A stretch of 64,000 bases of DNA from the NCBI RefSeq assembly GCF_001563285.1, contig NZ_CP005191.1, positions 223,489 to 287,488 of the forward strand, in the 5' to 3' direction. The position numbers and the translations under genes are program-made. Below, piece after piece: positions 16,569-25,251 of this stretch; within the stretch, counting starts at the first letter, position 1, and each line of letters starts with the position of its first letter. Source of the stretch: Sphingobium sp. MI1205 (GTDB lineage: Bacteria; Pseudomonadota; Alphaproteobacteria; Sphingomonadales; Sphingomonadaceae). The notes beneath the pieces are model-generated. The model was not told the origin of the DNA and searched no databases. It saw nothing but the letters and a program-made list of their open reading frames with translations.

Positions 16569-17448
16569 GGCTCTGTTGCAAAGATTGGCGGCAGTCAGAG
16601 GTAGGCTGTCGCTCTGCGCCGATCAGGCGGCTGCTGCGAAATGGTGGTTGAGCATGCCCATGGCCTCCGTCAGCGCCGAGGGCCCAATGCCAAAAGCTCT
16701 CTCCACAAGGCGCACCTCGCCCCTGATGCCGGGCTGCAGGCACCAGGGGCGAGCCTGTCCTTTGCGCAGGGCTCGCATGACTTCGAATCCCTTGATCGTG
16801 GCATAGGCCGTGGGGATCGATTTGAAACCGCGCACCGGCTTGATCAGTATCTTGAGCTTTCCGTGATCGGCCTCGATCACGTTATTGAGATACTTCACCT
16901 GCCGGTGGGCCGTCTCCCGGTCCAGCTTTCCTTCGCGCTTCAATTCGGTGATCGCTGCACCATAGCTCGGCGCTTTGTCGGTATTGAGCGTGGCAGGCTT
17001 TTCCCAGTGCTTCAGGCCTCGCAGGGCCTTGCCCAGGAACCGCTTCGCTGCCTTGGCGCTGCGGGTCGGCGACAGGTAGAAATCGATCGTGTCGCCCCGC
17101 TTGTCGACTGCCCGGTACAGGTAGGTCCACTTGCCCCGCACCTTGACGTAGGTTTCATCCAGGCGCCAGCTCGGATCAAAGCCACGCCGCCAGAACCAGC
17201 GCAGCCGCTTCTCCATCTCCGGGGCGTAGCACTGGACCCAGCGATAGATCGTCGTATGGTCGACCGAAATGCCGCGTTCCGCCAGCATTTCCTCAAGGTC
17301 GCGATAGCTGATCGGATAGCGACAATACCAGCGCACCGCCCACAGGATCACATCACCCTGGAAATGGCGCCACTTGAAATCCGTCATCGTTCCGTCCGTC
17401 CAATCTCCGCCAAGCATGCTCAAGCTTCACGATTTTTGCAACAGAGCC
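16569..17448 (-). mobile_element. IS6100: IS6100, copy 1
   Basis: 880 bp bounded by 14-bp repeats GGCTCTGTTGCAAA (16569-16582) and its complement (17435-17448). The flanking 8-mers, CTGCCGAT on the left and CGCGGCCG on the right, differ, so there is no target duplication: this copy sits at a recombination or deletion junction between a tnpA remnant and a PepSY-gene remnant. Same orientation as copy 3, opposite to copy 2. Confidence 0.97.
16623..17423 (-). CDS. tnpA: IS6100 transposase (IS6/IS26 family)
   Basis: 266 aa, or 254 aa from the internal MTDFKWRHFQGD start that fits family alignments better. DDE catalytic residues lie in RLDETYVKV, LNTDKAPSY and NVIEADHGKLK. It drives replicative transposition and targeted cointegrate formation between IS6 copies. 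Identical in protein sequence to the other two copies in the window. Confidence 0.97.
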   Translation of the reverse strand: MSMLGGDWTDGTMTDFKWRHFQGDVILWAVRWYCRYPISYRDLEEMLAERGISVDHTTIYRWVQCYAPEMEKRLRWFWRRGFDPSWRLDETYVKVRGKWTYLYRAVDKRGDTIDFYLSPTRSAKAAKRFLGKALRGLKHWEKPATLNTDKAPSYGAAITELKREGKLDRETAHRQVKYLNNVIEADHGKLKILIKPVRGFKSIPTAYATIKGFEVMRALRKGQARPWCLQPGIRGEVRLVERAFGIGPSALTEAMGMLNHHFAAAA

Positions 17449-17767
17449 CGCGGCCGAGCACCTGGCCTTCGGGCGTGACGAACAGTTCGATCGTCTTTCC
17501 GTCGCTGTTCTTGCCCTTGATTTCATAGAGCGTGCTTCCGTCCGCCTTTCGGGTGACTTGCTCCGCTTTGCTTATTGACGCGAGTTGCGCGCGTGCCGCG
17601 TTCATCGCGGCCTCGGGCACCTGAGCAAGCGGGATGTCTCGTTCGCTGTGCTTGCCGATTATCCGGTTTTCGTTCGCCTCGTGGTTTTGCGCGATCGCCA
17701 CGCCCGCGATCGCCAGCGCGGCCGCGCCCACGCCTGCGACAACAGTGAGAGTTCGTTTGCTAGCCAT
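17449..17767 (-). pseudogene. PepSY-like periplasmic protein, C-terminus cut by IS6100
   Basis: From ATG 17767 (an in-frame ATG at 17788 is the alternative) the protein has a signal segment (MASKRTLTVVAGVGAAALAI) and a PepSY-like domain (EAAMNAARAQLASISKAEQV, TLYEIKGKNSDGKTIELFV). It is interrupted after GQVLGRG, where IS6100 begins. PepSY domains are usually periplasmic inhibitors or sensors. Downstream of the DUF1259 gene on the same strand. Confidence 0.75.
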
Positions 17768-17844
17768 GTTCCATTCCACTTCCTGCATAAGGGCCGTGGG
17801 GTCGGGCGGGCGGCGGTTACGGCCCAATGAGCCGTCGTCCGAGT

Positions 17845-18735
17845 TCAACTCCTCTGATTGTTCATCCTGTCGAGCGCCGCGCGCAGCCCACGGGCGAGCT
17901 TGGCTGCGTCGTCGTTGGCCCAGAAGTGCATGAAGAACAGCCGCGGCTCGTCGTTTAGCATATGATTATGCAGCGCCGTGACCTCGATCCCGTTCGTCCG
18001 CAGCACGCGCAGGACCGGATCGACCTCGTTTGCGACAAGTACGAAATCGCCGGTGATGGCGGCTCGGCCGTCCCCGGTTGGCTGAAAGTTGATCGCGGTC
18101 GCCGTGCCCATCGTCGGCGGAGTCTCCATATCGCCGTCCATCAGCCGCTCGGCGCGCGGAAAGCTGTATTGGAGGATGCCACCGGCCGTCTTGCCCTCAC
18201 CGCCCATCAACCGGTTGAGCGCGGCCACATCGAGGTCGAGCCGCGATGCGGCTGCGCTGGCCGAAGGCGATTGCGGCGCGGCGAGCGGGGTCCGACTGGC
18301 TGATAGCGCTTGCCGGAGCGCGGCCGCGAGCTTCACCGGGTCGCCGTGGCCGGCAATGTGCATGTACATGGTCGCAGGCGAAGAGCGGAGCAGGTGATTG
18401 TGGAGCGCGGTGATCGTAAAACCGCTTGCGAGCAGGCGGCTCAAAACGGGGTTCACCTCGTCGTGAGTCAGCACGAGATCGCCCATCACCATCGCCTCGT
18501 CGCCCATCGGCTGAAACGCCGCCCAAGAGCCGAGCGCGAGGGAGGGCTTGATCGTCACCCCATCCAGCGTGACGCTCAGGTCCGAACGCGGGAAGCTGTA
18601 GCGGTGAACGCCCCCCGGCTGTTCGGCCCCCGCTCGTCCTATCGCCCGGTCGACAGCCGACCAGTCCGGCGCTGCCCATGCCGGGCTTGCCAGCAGGAGG
18701 CTGGCGAATCCCAAGGCGATGGTCTTTTTCAGCAT
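17845..18735 (-). CDS. DUF1259 (LppY/LpqO family) secreted protein
   Basis: 296 aa with a signal peptide cleaved after SPAWA (residues 1-21) and two tandem DUF1259 units (about 25-150 and 165-290), each with the ALHNH motif (FTITALHNHLL and IEVTALHNHML) and an xMHxxGxxD/MHFWANDD segment. Conserved His pairs suggest metal binding. The family often sits with chromate-resistance genes; here it is divergent from chrB. Biochemical role not known. Confidence 0.85.
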   Translation of the reverse strand: MLKKTIALGFASLLLASPAWAAPDWSAVDRAIGRAGAEQPGGVHRYSFPRSDLSVTLDGVTIKPSLALGSWAAFQPMGDEAMVMGDLVLTHDEVNPVLSRLLASGFTITALHNHLLRSSPATMYMHIAGHGDPVKLAAALRQALSASRTPLAAPQSPSASAAASRLDLDVAALNRLMGGEGKTAGGILQYSFPRAERLMDGDMETPPTMGTATAINFQPTGDGRAAITGDFVLVANEVDPVLRVLRTNGIEVTALHNHMLNDEPRLFFMHFWANDDAAKLARGLRAALDRMNNQRS

Positions 18736-18903
18736 AATTGATCCTTCATCAGCGCACTCGACACGGAAAGCCTCACGTCATGCGAGCGCGCCGCCGGCGA
18801 GCCGCGACATTGCGCTCCGGTTTCTTTCTTCGGGATAAGCAGTCCTATGCTCATGAGGCTTGTGATGCAACCCTTACACTTGTAGGCTAGTGACGATACA
18901 ACT

Positions 18904-19854
18904 ATGACAAACACACAAGCTTCCCCTTGGTTGCTCCTGATCCCGCAGCTTCCGGCTAAGCCTGCCTATTTGCGGGTGAAGGTCTGGCGGCGTTTGCAGG
19001 CGATCGGGGCCGCGCCGCTCAAGAACGCCGTCCATGCGCTCCCCAATCGCGAGGACACGCGCGCGCTGTTCGAAGAACTGCATCGCGAGATCACCGAAAA
19101 TGGCGGCGAGGCGCTGATCCTCGAAGCGCGCCTTGTCGGCGGCATGGGCGATGCGGAGCTGCGCGGAGTGTTCGACGCTGCGCGTGACGCCGACTATGAG
19201 GAGTTGGCACGCGAGGCGCGCGCGCTGTGTGAGGGCGAGTATGTCGCGGCGGCGGATGTGGGCCGCCTGCGCAAACGCCTGAACGAGGTCGCCGCGATCG
19301 ACTTTTTCGGTGCGCATGGTCGGCAGGCGGCACAGGCCGCCATCACCGAGGCGGACCGCCGCTCTCACCAACATCCCGATGTGAGCGGCCCCGGTGCGCC
19401 CGAGCTGACCCCGGCGGAGCTAAAGCGCCGCGTTTGGGTGACGCGCCGCCATGTCCATGTCGATCGCATCGCGTCCGCCTGGCTCATTCGCCGCTTCATC
19501 GACCCCGAGGCGAGCTTCAAGTTCGTCGAGGGCAAAGGATATGTGCCGGAGCCTGACGAACTGAGGTTCGACATGGCGGACGCTGAGTTCACCCACGAAG
19601 GCGACCGCTGCTCCTTCGAGACCTTGGTGTTCCTCACCGGTCTCGAGACCGACCCCGCGCTGCGGGCGCTCGGCGAAATTGTTCACGACCTTGATATTGC
19701 CGATGCTCGGTTCGAGCGCCCGGAAACTCCGGGAGTGAGCGCGCTTATCGCCGGCATCTGTGCCGGCACCGACGACGACGAGGAGCGGATCGCGCGCGGA
19801 TCGACCGCGCTCGACGGATTCTATGCTCACTTCACCCGGCGAAAAGAGGACTAA
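18904..19854 (+). CDS. chrB: Chromate resistance regulator ChrB
   Basis: 316 aa with the two-part layout of ChrB: an N-terminal domain (WLLLIPQLPAKPAYLRVKVW) and the C-terminal ChrB domain (RRVWVTRRHVHVDRIASAWLIRRFIDPEA, ending with LVFLTGLETDPALRALGEIVHDLD). ChrB senses chromate and activates chrA in known operons. It starts the operon chrB-chrA-SOD, 2 bp before chrA. The 168-bp gap to the divergent DUF1259 gene is the likely control region. Confidence 0.9.
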   Translation: MTNTQASPWLLLIPQLPAKPAYLRVKVWRRLQAIGAAPLKNAVHALPNREDTRALFEELHREITENGGEALILEARLVGGMGDAELRGVFDAARDADYEELAREARALCEGEYVAAADVGRLRKRLNEVAAIDFFGAHGRQAAQAAITEADRRSHQHPDVSGPGAPELTPAELKRRVWVTRRHVHVDRIASAWLIRRFIDPEASFKFVEGKGYVPEPDELRFDMADAEFTHEGDRCSFETLVFLTGLETDPALRALGEIVHDLDIADARFERPETPGVSALIAGICAGTDDDEERIARGSTALDGFYAHFTRRKED

Positions 19855-19856
19855 AG

Positions 19857-21254
19857 ATGGAGGCCAGCGCACGCGCTGAAATCGCAGTCGAGACGCTGCA
19901 CGAGCACGGCATCAGCTTTGGCGAGGCGGTGCGCGTCTGGATCAGGGTCGCGCTGCTCAGCTTCGGCGGACCGGCGGGCCAGATAGCGGTGATGCATCGC
20001 ATCCTGGTCGAGGAGAAGCGCTGGATCGGCGAGGAGCGGTTCCTCCACGCGCTCAACTATTGCATGCTGCTGCCCGGCCCTGAAGCGCAACAGCTAGCTG
20101 TCTATATTGGCTGGTTGCTCCATAAGACCAAGGGCGGCCTGGTCGCGGGCGCGCTATTCGTGCTGCCCGGCTTCCTCGCGATTTTAGGGCTCAGCTATGT
20201 CTATGTGCTGCTCGGCGAAGTGGCGCTGGTCGAGGGATTGTTCTTCGGATTGAAGGCCGCCGTGCTGGCGGTGGTGCTACAGGCGGTGGTCCGGGTGGGT
20301 TCGCGTGCCTTGAAGAACAACGTCATGCGCGGTTTTGCCGCGCTGGCGTTCGTCGCGATCTTCGTGCTCGACGTGCCCTTCCCGCTGATCGTGCTTGCCG
20401 CCGCGCTGATCGGCTTCTTCGGTGGCCGCGCTGGTTACGCCGCATTCAAGGGCGGCGGCGGACATGGTCCCGCCGGCGCTGAGATAATCCACGACCGCGA
20501 CACCGCTCTTGGCGAGGGCCTTCCCGACCATGCCCGGCCGAACCTCTCTTGGTCGCTGCGCATCTCCGGCGTCCTGCTGCTGCTCTGGCTCGGGCCGGTC
20601 GCAGCGCTGCTGTTCGCGTTCGGCCCCGACGACGTGTTCAGCCGCATCGCCACCTTCTTCAGCCAGATGGCGGTGGTGACCTTCGGCGGCGCCTATGCGG
20701 TGCTCGCCTATGTCGCGCAGGAGGCAGTCGAGACCTATGGCTGGCTCCAGCCCGGCGAGATGCTCGACGGGCTCGGCATGGCCGAGACCACGCCCGGGCC
20801 GCTGATCATGGTGACGCAGTTCGTCGGCTTCCTCGCGGCCTTCCGCGAAGCGACCGGGCTGCCGCCGCTCGTCGCCGCGACCTTCGGCGCAATCCTCACC
20901 ACCTGGGTTACCTTCCTGCCATGCTTCCTGTGGATCTTCGCCGGCGCGCCATTCATCGAGCGGCTGCGCGGCAACCGCGCATTGTCGGCCGCGCTTTCGG
21001 CGATCACCGCCGCAGTGGTCGGCGTGATCCTCAATCTGGCGGTCTGGTTTGGTATCCACACTCTGTTCGAGCAAGTCCGCGAAGTGCCGTTCGCAGCCGG
21101 CACCATCGATCTCCCAGTCCTAACGTCCGTCAACTGGCCGGCGCTGGCGCTCGCGGTGGGTGCGATACTCGCCATGTTCCGGTTCAAGGCCGGCATGCTG
21201 CCGGTGCTCGGCGTCTGCTCGGTCCTCGGGGCCGCATATGTAATGATCATCTGA
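19857..21254 (+). CDS. chrA: Chromate efflux transporter ChrA
   Basis: 465 aa, long-chain CHR protein with two CHR domains: the first starts SFGGPAGQIAVMHRILVEEK and the second TFGGAYAVLAYVAQEAVE, each with the FGG(P/A)xxQ-type motif. About ten to twelve inner-membrane helices. It exports chromate from the cytoplasm driven by membrane potential. Starts with a GGACTAAAG-type ribosome site overlapping the end of chrB. Confidence 0.94.
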   Translation: MEASARAEIAVETLHEHGISFGEAVRVWIRVALLSFGGPAGQIAVMHRILVEEKRWIGEERFLHALNYCMLLPGPEAQQLAVYIGWLLHKTKGGLVAGALFVLPGFLAILGLSYVYVLLGEVALVEGLFFGLKAAVLAVVLQAVVRVGSRALKNNVMRGFAALAFVAIFVLDVPFPLIVLAAALIGFFGGRAGYAAFKGGGGHGPAGAEIIHDRDTALGEGLPDHARPNLSWSLRISGVLLLLWLGPVAALLFAFGPDDVFSRIATFFSQMAVVTFGGAYAVLAYVAQEAVETYGWLQPGEMLDGLGMAETTPGPLIMVTQFVGFLAAFREATGLPPLVAATFGAILTTWVTFLPCFLWIFAGAPFIERLRGNRALSAALSAITAAVVGVILNLAVWFGIHTLFEQVREVPFAAGTIDLPVLTSVNWPALALAVGAILAMFRFKAGMLPVLGVCSVLGAAYVMII

Positions 21255-21265
21255 AGGAGTGACGC

Positions 21266-21997
21266 GTGACGATCGACCATCTTTCCCGACGCAGTGCAAT
21301 CGCAACTCTTGGCATCGGAGCCGCCGCCATGACTATCAACGAAGCCTCTGCGCAGACGCCGGCCGCAGCGCCGGCGGCTGTCCCCGCCTTTGCCGGAAAT
21401 CATCAGGTCAAGCCGCTCAGGTTCAATCCCGCCAGGCTTCACGGCCTCTCCGAAAGGCTGATCACATCGCACCACGAGAACAATTATGCGGGCTCGGTCA
21501 AGGCCCTGAATATGATCGAGACACGACTTGCCGCCGCGCTCGCTGACACGGACCTGCCGCCGGTGGTCTATGGCGGATTGAAGCGCGAGGAGCTGCACCG
21601 CACCGGCTCGGTCGTGCTCCATGAGGTCTATTTCGACGGGCTCGGCGGCAACGGCCAGGCAGCCGGTTCCATCCGCGACGCGCTGGGCGCGGCGTTCGGC
21701 TCGTTCGACCGCTGGGAAGCCGACTTCCGCCGTACCGGGATGAGCCTTGCCGGCGGATCGGGCTGGTGCGTGCTCGTCTACAATCTCCACACGCGCTCGC
21801 TGCACAACCATTGGGCGTGGGATCATATGCACGGTGCGATTGCCGGCGTGCCGCTGCTCGCGCTCGATATGTACGAGCACAGTTTCCACATGGATTACGG
21901 CACCGCCGCCGCCAAATATGTCGACGCCTTCTTCCGCAACATCGACTGGGAAGTGGTCGACCGGCGCTATGCCGCGGCTTTGCGCGGCGGCGGCTGA
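21266..21997 (+). CDS. Fe/Mn superoxide dismutase-like protein of the chr operon
   Basis: 243 aa. An N-terminal Tat-like leader ([16 protein letters not shown]) precedes an Fe/Mn-SOD fold: ligand His in [15 protein letters not shown], the [10 protein letters not shown] segment, WCVLVYN, and [12 protein letters not shown] with the Asp/His ligands. Chromate operons (chrBACF) carry an SOD, called ChrC, that removes superoxide made during chromate reduction. The leader suggests export, which is unusual for ChrC. Activity is inferred. Confidence 0.82.
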   Translation: MTIDHLSRRSAIATLGIGAAAMTINEASAQTPAAAPAAVPAFAGNHQVKPLRFNPARLHGLSERLITSHHENNYAGSVKALNMIETRLAAALADTDLPPVVYGGLKREELHRTGSVVLHEVYFDGLGGNGQAAGSIRDALGAAFGSFDRWEADFRRTGMSLAGGSGWCVLVYNLHTRSLHNHWAWDHMHGAIAGVPLLALDMYEHSFHMDYGTAAAKYVDAFFRNIDWEVVDRRYAAALRGGG

Positions 21998-22085
21998 ACC
22001 CGACCGCCGTGGCTTAACACCCACTGCTGCGCGACACCTGAGTTCGCGACCACAAAGGGGACAGGTCCGATGGGGAGATGCAACA

Positions 22086-23165
22086 ATGACATCCGGCCCG
22101 AACATCGCTCTTCTTTGGCGTGGGCAAGCAGCCGAGTGGACGCATCGCTTTCATGAAGCCCGGCAGTGGCCGATAATGCAGGCCTTGCGGGCGCTCGGGG
22201 CGACCGCAAGGCCTGTACTGTACAGGGACGAGGCGGTTCGCGAGATTCGGGACGAGCTGCTGTCGTGCGACGCAGTGCTGGTCTGGGTGAATCCGTTGGA
22301 CATTTCAGGCGACCGCTCGCAGCTCGATCCAATGCTGCGCGAAGTCGCGGGGTGCGGCGTTGTCGTCAGCGCGCATCCTGACGTGATCGCCAAAATCGGC
22401 GTCAAGGAAGTGCTCTACACAACGCGATCCATGGAATGGGGCAGCGATGTCGATCGATACGTGGACGCTGAAGGCCTTCGCGCTCGTTTCCCCGAACATC
22501 TTGCCGCAGGCCCGCGCGTGCTGAAGCCGAACTACGGCAACGGCGGCAGGAATGTATGGCGTGTCCAACTAGACGAAGCGGGAAACGCTCCGGCTTTGAA
22601 AACGTCGGTGAAAGTTCAAGAGGCCCGCCAAGGAAGCAAATCGGAGCGCATCAGCCTAGCCGAGTGCTTGGAAAGGTGGGTGCCGTTTCTAAACGACGGC
22701 GGCGTGCTGATCGATCAGGCTTATCAGCCGCAGTCGTCCGAGGGCATGGTCCGCTGCTACGTGTGCGGGCACCGAGTGGTTGGCTTTGGGCACAACCTGA
22801 TCACTGCGCTGATGACGCCAACGGCCATTGATACAACGTCGTCAACCCCACAGCCGATGGGCCGCGCCATGTTCGGACCGGAGGTGACGCGCTTCGCAGC
22901 CTTACGGAAAGCGATGGAGGATCGCTGGATTCCAGAGATGCAAAGGTTGCTGTCGATCGTCGACCACGATCTTCCGCTTCTTTGGGACGCCGACTTCCTA
23001 TTTCGCCCTGGTGAAGCCATCAGCGATGGCTCCTATGCGCTTTGCGAGATCAATGCTAGTTCGGTTGCACCATTTCCGCCAAGCGCCGTCCAGCCAGTCG
23101 CCGCAGCGGCAATCGGTCGCGCTCTTGCCATTCGTTTGACGAAGGAGACCTCCAATCCTCATTGA
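22086..23165 (+). CDS. Cj0069-family, ATP-grasp-like protein
   Basis: 359 aa from ATG 22086. The sequence is of the Cj0069 type: GPNIALLWRGQ start, VLVWVNPLDISGDRSQLDPM, VLKPNYGNGGRNVWRV (an ATP-grasp-like nucleotide segment), MVRCYVCGHRVVGFGHN and a C-terminal CEINASSVAPFPPSA. ATP-grasp enzymes ligate carboxylates to amines or thiols. Family function is unknown. It follows the chr operon by 88 bp and may be cotranscribed with it. Confidence 0.7.
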   Translation: MTSGPNIALLWRGQAAEWTHRFHEARQWPIMQALRALGATARPVLYRDEAVREIRDELLSCDAVLVWVNPLDISGDRSQLDPMLREVAGCGVVVSAHPDVIAKIGVKEVLYTTRSMEWGSDVDRYVDAEGLRARFPEHLAAGPRVLKPNYGNGGRNVWRVQLDEAGNAPALKTSVKVQEARQGSKSERISLAECLERWVPFLNDGGVLIDQAYQPQSSEGMVRCYVCGHRVVGFGHNLITALMTPTAIDTTSSTPQPMGRAMFGPEVTRFAALRKAMEDRWIPEMQRLLSIVDHDLPLLWDADFLFRPGEAISDGSYALCEINASSVAPFPPSAVQPVAAAAIGRALAIRLTKETSNPH

Positions 23166-23249
23166 TATGATTCAAGCAATTCAAGAGACGTGACATTGGT
23201 CGTATCAATCAGACAAGCCTAAGGGTGAGCGAGGCTGGGTGAAACCGGC

Positions 23250-23810
23250 TCAGGTGGCAGCGCGGAGATACTGGTAGAGGGTTTCGCGACTGATCCCCAG
23301 GTCACGGGCGATGACGGCCTTGCGCTCGCCGTCATCAACACGGCGGTGCAGCTCGGCGACCATTTCGTCGGAGAGGGAACGTTTCCGCCCGCGATAAGCA
23401 CCGCGTTGTCTGGCGACCGCAATGCCTTCGCGCTGCCGCTCCCGGATCAGGGCGCGCTCGAATTCGGCGAACGCACCCATGACCGAGAGCATCAGGTTGG
23501 CCATCGGGGAATCCTCGCCCGAGAAGGCCAGGCTTTCCTTCACGAACTCGATCCGGACGCCTCTTTTGGTGAGGGACTGAACCAGTTTGCGCAGATCGTC
23601 GAGATTACGCGCCAATCGATCCATGCTGTGGACCACGACGGTGTCACCCTCGCGGGCGAAGGCGAGCATGGCATCGAGTTCGGGGCGGTTGATGTCCTTG
23701 CCCGATGCCTTGTCGGTGAAAATCCGGTCGAGCGACTGCCCGTCCAACTGGCGATCGACATTCTGATCGAATGTGCTCACCCGGACGTAACCGATCCTCT
23801 GGCCTTTCAT
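23250..23810 (-). CDS. tnpR: Tn3-family resolvase TnpR
   Basis: 186 aa serine recombinase. Catalytic Ser in YVRVSTFDQNVDRQ (about residue 12), the DRLARNLDDLRKLV region, and C-terminal HTH (AVIARDLGISRETLYQYL). It resolves transposon cointegrates at a res site, which should lie in 23811-23977, where several GTCAgg/TGACA half-sites occur. Divergent from nothing but merR upstream; together with the tnpA at 26762 it brackets the mer operon. Confidence 0.93.
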   Translation of the reverse strand: MKGQRIGYVRVSTFDQNVDRQLDGQSLDRIFTDKASGKDINRPELDAMLAFAREGDTVVVHSMDRLARNLDDLRKLVQSLTKRGVRIEFVKESLAFSGEDSPMANLMLSVMGAFAEFERALIRERQREGIAVARQRGAYRGRKRSLSDEMVAELHRRVDDGERKAVIARDLGISRETLYQYLRAAT

Positions 23811-23960
23811 CGCCGCCTCCGGTCAAAATGTCAGGTTGAATTCTATGACACGGCGGAACATGCGTCAATAAATGCTTGCCATAACCCTATCCTGACAGAA
23901 ACCGCCGCTGCATCCTGACGTCCGGTTAGGCTATACTCCAAGCTGACATCACAAAATCAA
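23811..23960. other. res: Probable res/resolution region
   Basis: 150 bp upstream of tnpR with repeated half-sites (ATGTCAGG at about 23827, CTATGACA, CCTGACAG, CCTGACGTCC, GCTGACAT) and A+T-rich spacers, as in Tn3-type res sites. The exact subsite borders cannot be fixed by eye. Confidence 0.45.
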
Positions 23961-23977
23961 ATCCCTCAAAGATGGCG

Positions 23978-24400
23978 TCAATTGCCTTGATGGGGTAAAA
24001 ACTGGAGTGCTTCCAGGATGGGACATTCGGCAACGTCATCTCCAGTGCATCTGGCTAACGTGGTCGCCAGCGTCACCTCTATCTTCTGCAAATCTGCAAT
24101 GCGGCGGCGGACATCTTCAAGGTGGAGTTCGGTTCTCGCCATAACCTCCGCGCAGGTTTGTGCACCGGTATCGGTGAGCGACAACAATGACCGTATCTCA
24201 TCCATTGCATAGCCAAGGTCGCGCGCGCGCAGGATGAACTGCAACCTTTGCACCAGTTCCGGCGAATAGACGCGGTAGCCGTTGGAACTGCGAGGCGGCC
24301 CCGGCAGCAATCCCACCTTCTCGTAATAGCGGATGGTTTCGAGATTGCAGCCTGTTTTCCGGGCAAGCTGGGCACGCAAGATGCCGACCTGTTGCTCCAT
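23978..24400 (-). CDS. merR: Mercury-responsive regulator MerR
   Basis: 140 aa from ATG 24400. HTH plus the NLETIRYYEKVGLLP hallmark at residues 19-33, and the three Hg(II)-binding cysteines at 83, 118 and 126 (QTCAEV, ARCTGD, AECPIL), near the 82/117/126 of Tn501 MerR. It represses and then activates merTPA by untwisting the operator. Divergent from merT, with a 76-bp shared control region. Confidence 0.95.
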   Translation of the reverse strand: MEQQVGILRAQLARKTGCNLETIRYYEKVGLLPGPPRSSNGYRVYSPELVQRLQFILRARDLGYAMDEIRSLLSLTDTGAQTCAEVMARTELHLEDVRRRIADLQKIEVTLATTLARCTGDDVAECPILEALQFLPHQGN

Positions 24401-24411
24401 GAAAATACCTC

Positions 24412-24442
24412 TTGAGTCTGTAGTGGCTACAGAGCCTACACT
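24412..24442 (+). promoter_or_regulatory. MerR-controlled promoter (merOP)
   Basis: -35 TTGAGT (24412-24417), a 19-bp spacer, and -10 TACACT (24437-24442). The dyad CTGTAG-TGG-CTACAG (24418-24432) lies in the spacer. The over-long 19-bp spacer with a centred dyad is the signature of MerR-type activation by DNA distortion. Confidence 0.9.
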
Positions 24443-24476
24443 GCGAATCACTCAGTTGGAACAAGGGATTCAAGCC

Positions 24477-24872
24477 ATGGTCTCAACGCCGGAAGCGGGA
24501 CAGCCAGCCCTCACCGAAAACCACGAGCCGAAGCAGGCAAACTGGGTTGCGGCGGGCGCATTGATCGGCGCGGGGCTCGCCTCGGCTTGCTGCGTCGTCC
24601 CGCTACTGTTGGTTATGCTCGGAATTTCCGGCGCGTGGATCGCCAACCTGACGGCGCTCGAACCTTACAAGCCCTATGTCGCAGGCGTAACGCTCGCGCT
24701 GCTCGGCTACGGCTTCTGGCATGTCTATTTCAAGCCGAAACCGCCCTGTGAAGACGGTTCCTACTGCGCTCGTCCACAATCGGCTTGGACCACCAAGGCG
24801 GTGCTGTGGCTGGGCCTTGCCGTCGCCATCCTGGCGCTCACCATCGACTGGTGGGCACCCTGGTTCTATTGA
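24477..24872 (+). CDS. merT: Mercuric transport protein MerT
   Basis: 131 aa from ATG 24477, chosen because longer in-frame starts overlap the operator and merR. Three membrane helices; the paired Cys of helix 1 lie in GLASACCVVPLL and the second Cys pair in CEDGSYCARP on the cytoplasmic loop. It takes Hg(II) from MerP and moves it inward to MerA. Confidence 0.93.
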   Translation: MVSTPEAGQPALTENHEPKQANWVAAGALIGAGLASACCVVPLLLVMLGISGAWIANLTALEPYKPYVAGVTLALLGYGFWHVYFKPKPPCEDGSYCARPQSAWTTKAVLWLGLAVAILALTIDWWAPWFY

Positions 24873-24884
24873 AAGGAAATACCC

Positions 24885-25214
24885 ATGAAAAAGACAGTAT
24901 GTATCGCTATGGCCGTGCTGGCTATGGCTGGCGGCGGGGTCGCCTATGCAGTTAGTGGCACGGCGCAAGATCGCCCCGCGGCTACCGCAACCGCTCAGAA
25001 GCAAACCACCTTTGCCATAGAGAACATGACCTGCGCCACCTGCCCGATCACCGTGAAGAAGGCGATGGAAGGCGTCGCCGGGGTAACGGCGGTCACGGTC
25101 GATTTCGCAGCCAAGACCGCGCGCGCAACCTATAACCCGCGCCGCACCAATGCTGCTGCGATTGCCGCTGCATCAACCAACGCGGGTTATCCGGCGCGCG
25201 CTATTCAAAACTGA
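24885..25214 (+). CDS. merP: Periplasmic mercury-binding protein MerP
   Basis: 109 aa, with a signal peptide (MKKTVCIAMAVLAMAGGGVA) and a heavy-metal-associated domain with the MTCATCP (MxCxxC) site and the GVTAVTVDFAAKTA strand. It collects Hg(II) in the periplasm and hands it to MerT. 12 bp after merT. Confidence 0.94.
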   Translation: MKKTVCIAMAVLAMAGGGVAYAVSGTAQDRPAATATAQKQTTFAIENMTCATCPITVKKAMEGVAGVTAVTVDFAAKTARATYNPRRTNAAAIAAASTNAGYPARAIQN

Positions 25215-25251
25215 GCGGGGCGCCGCCAGCGCCTCAAGAAAGTGATAAGCA

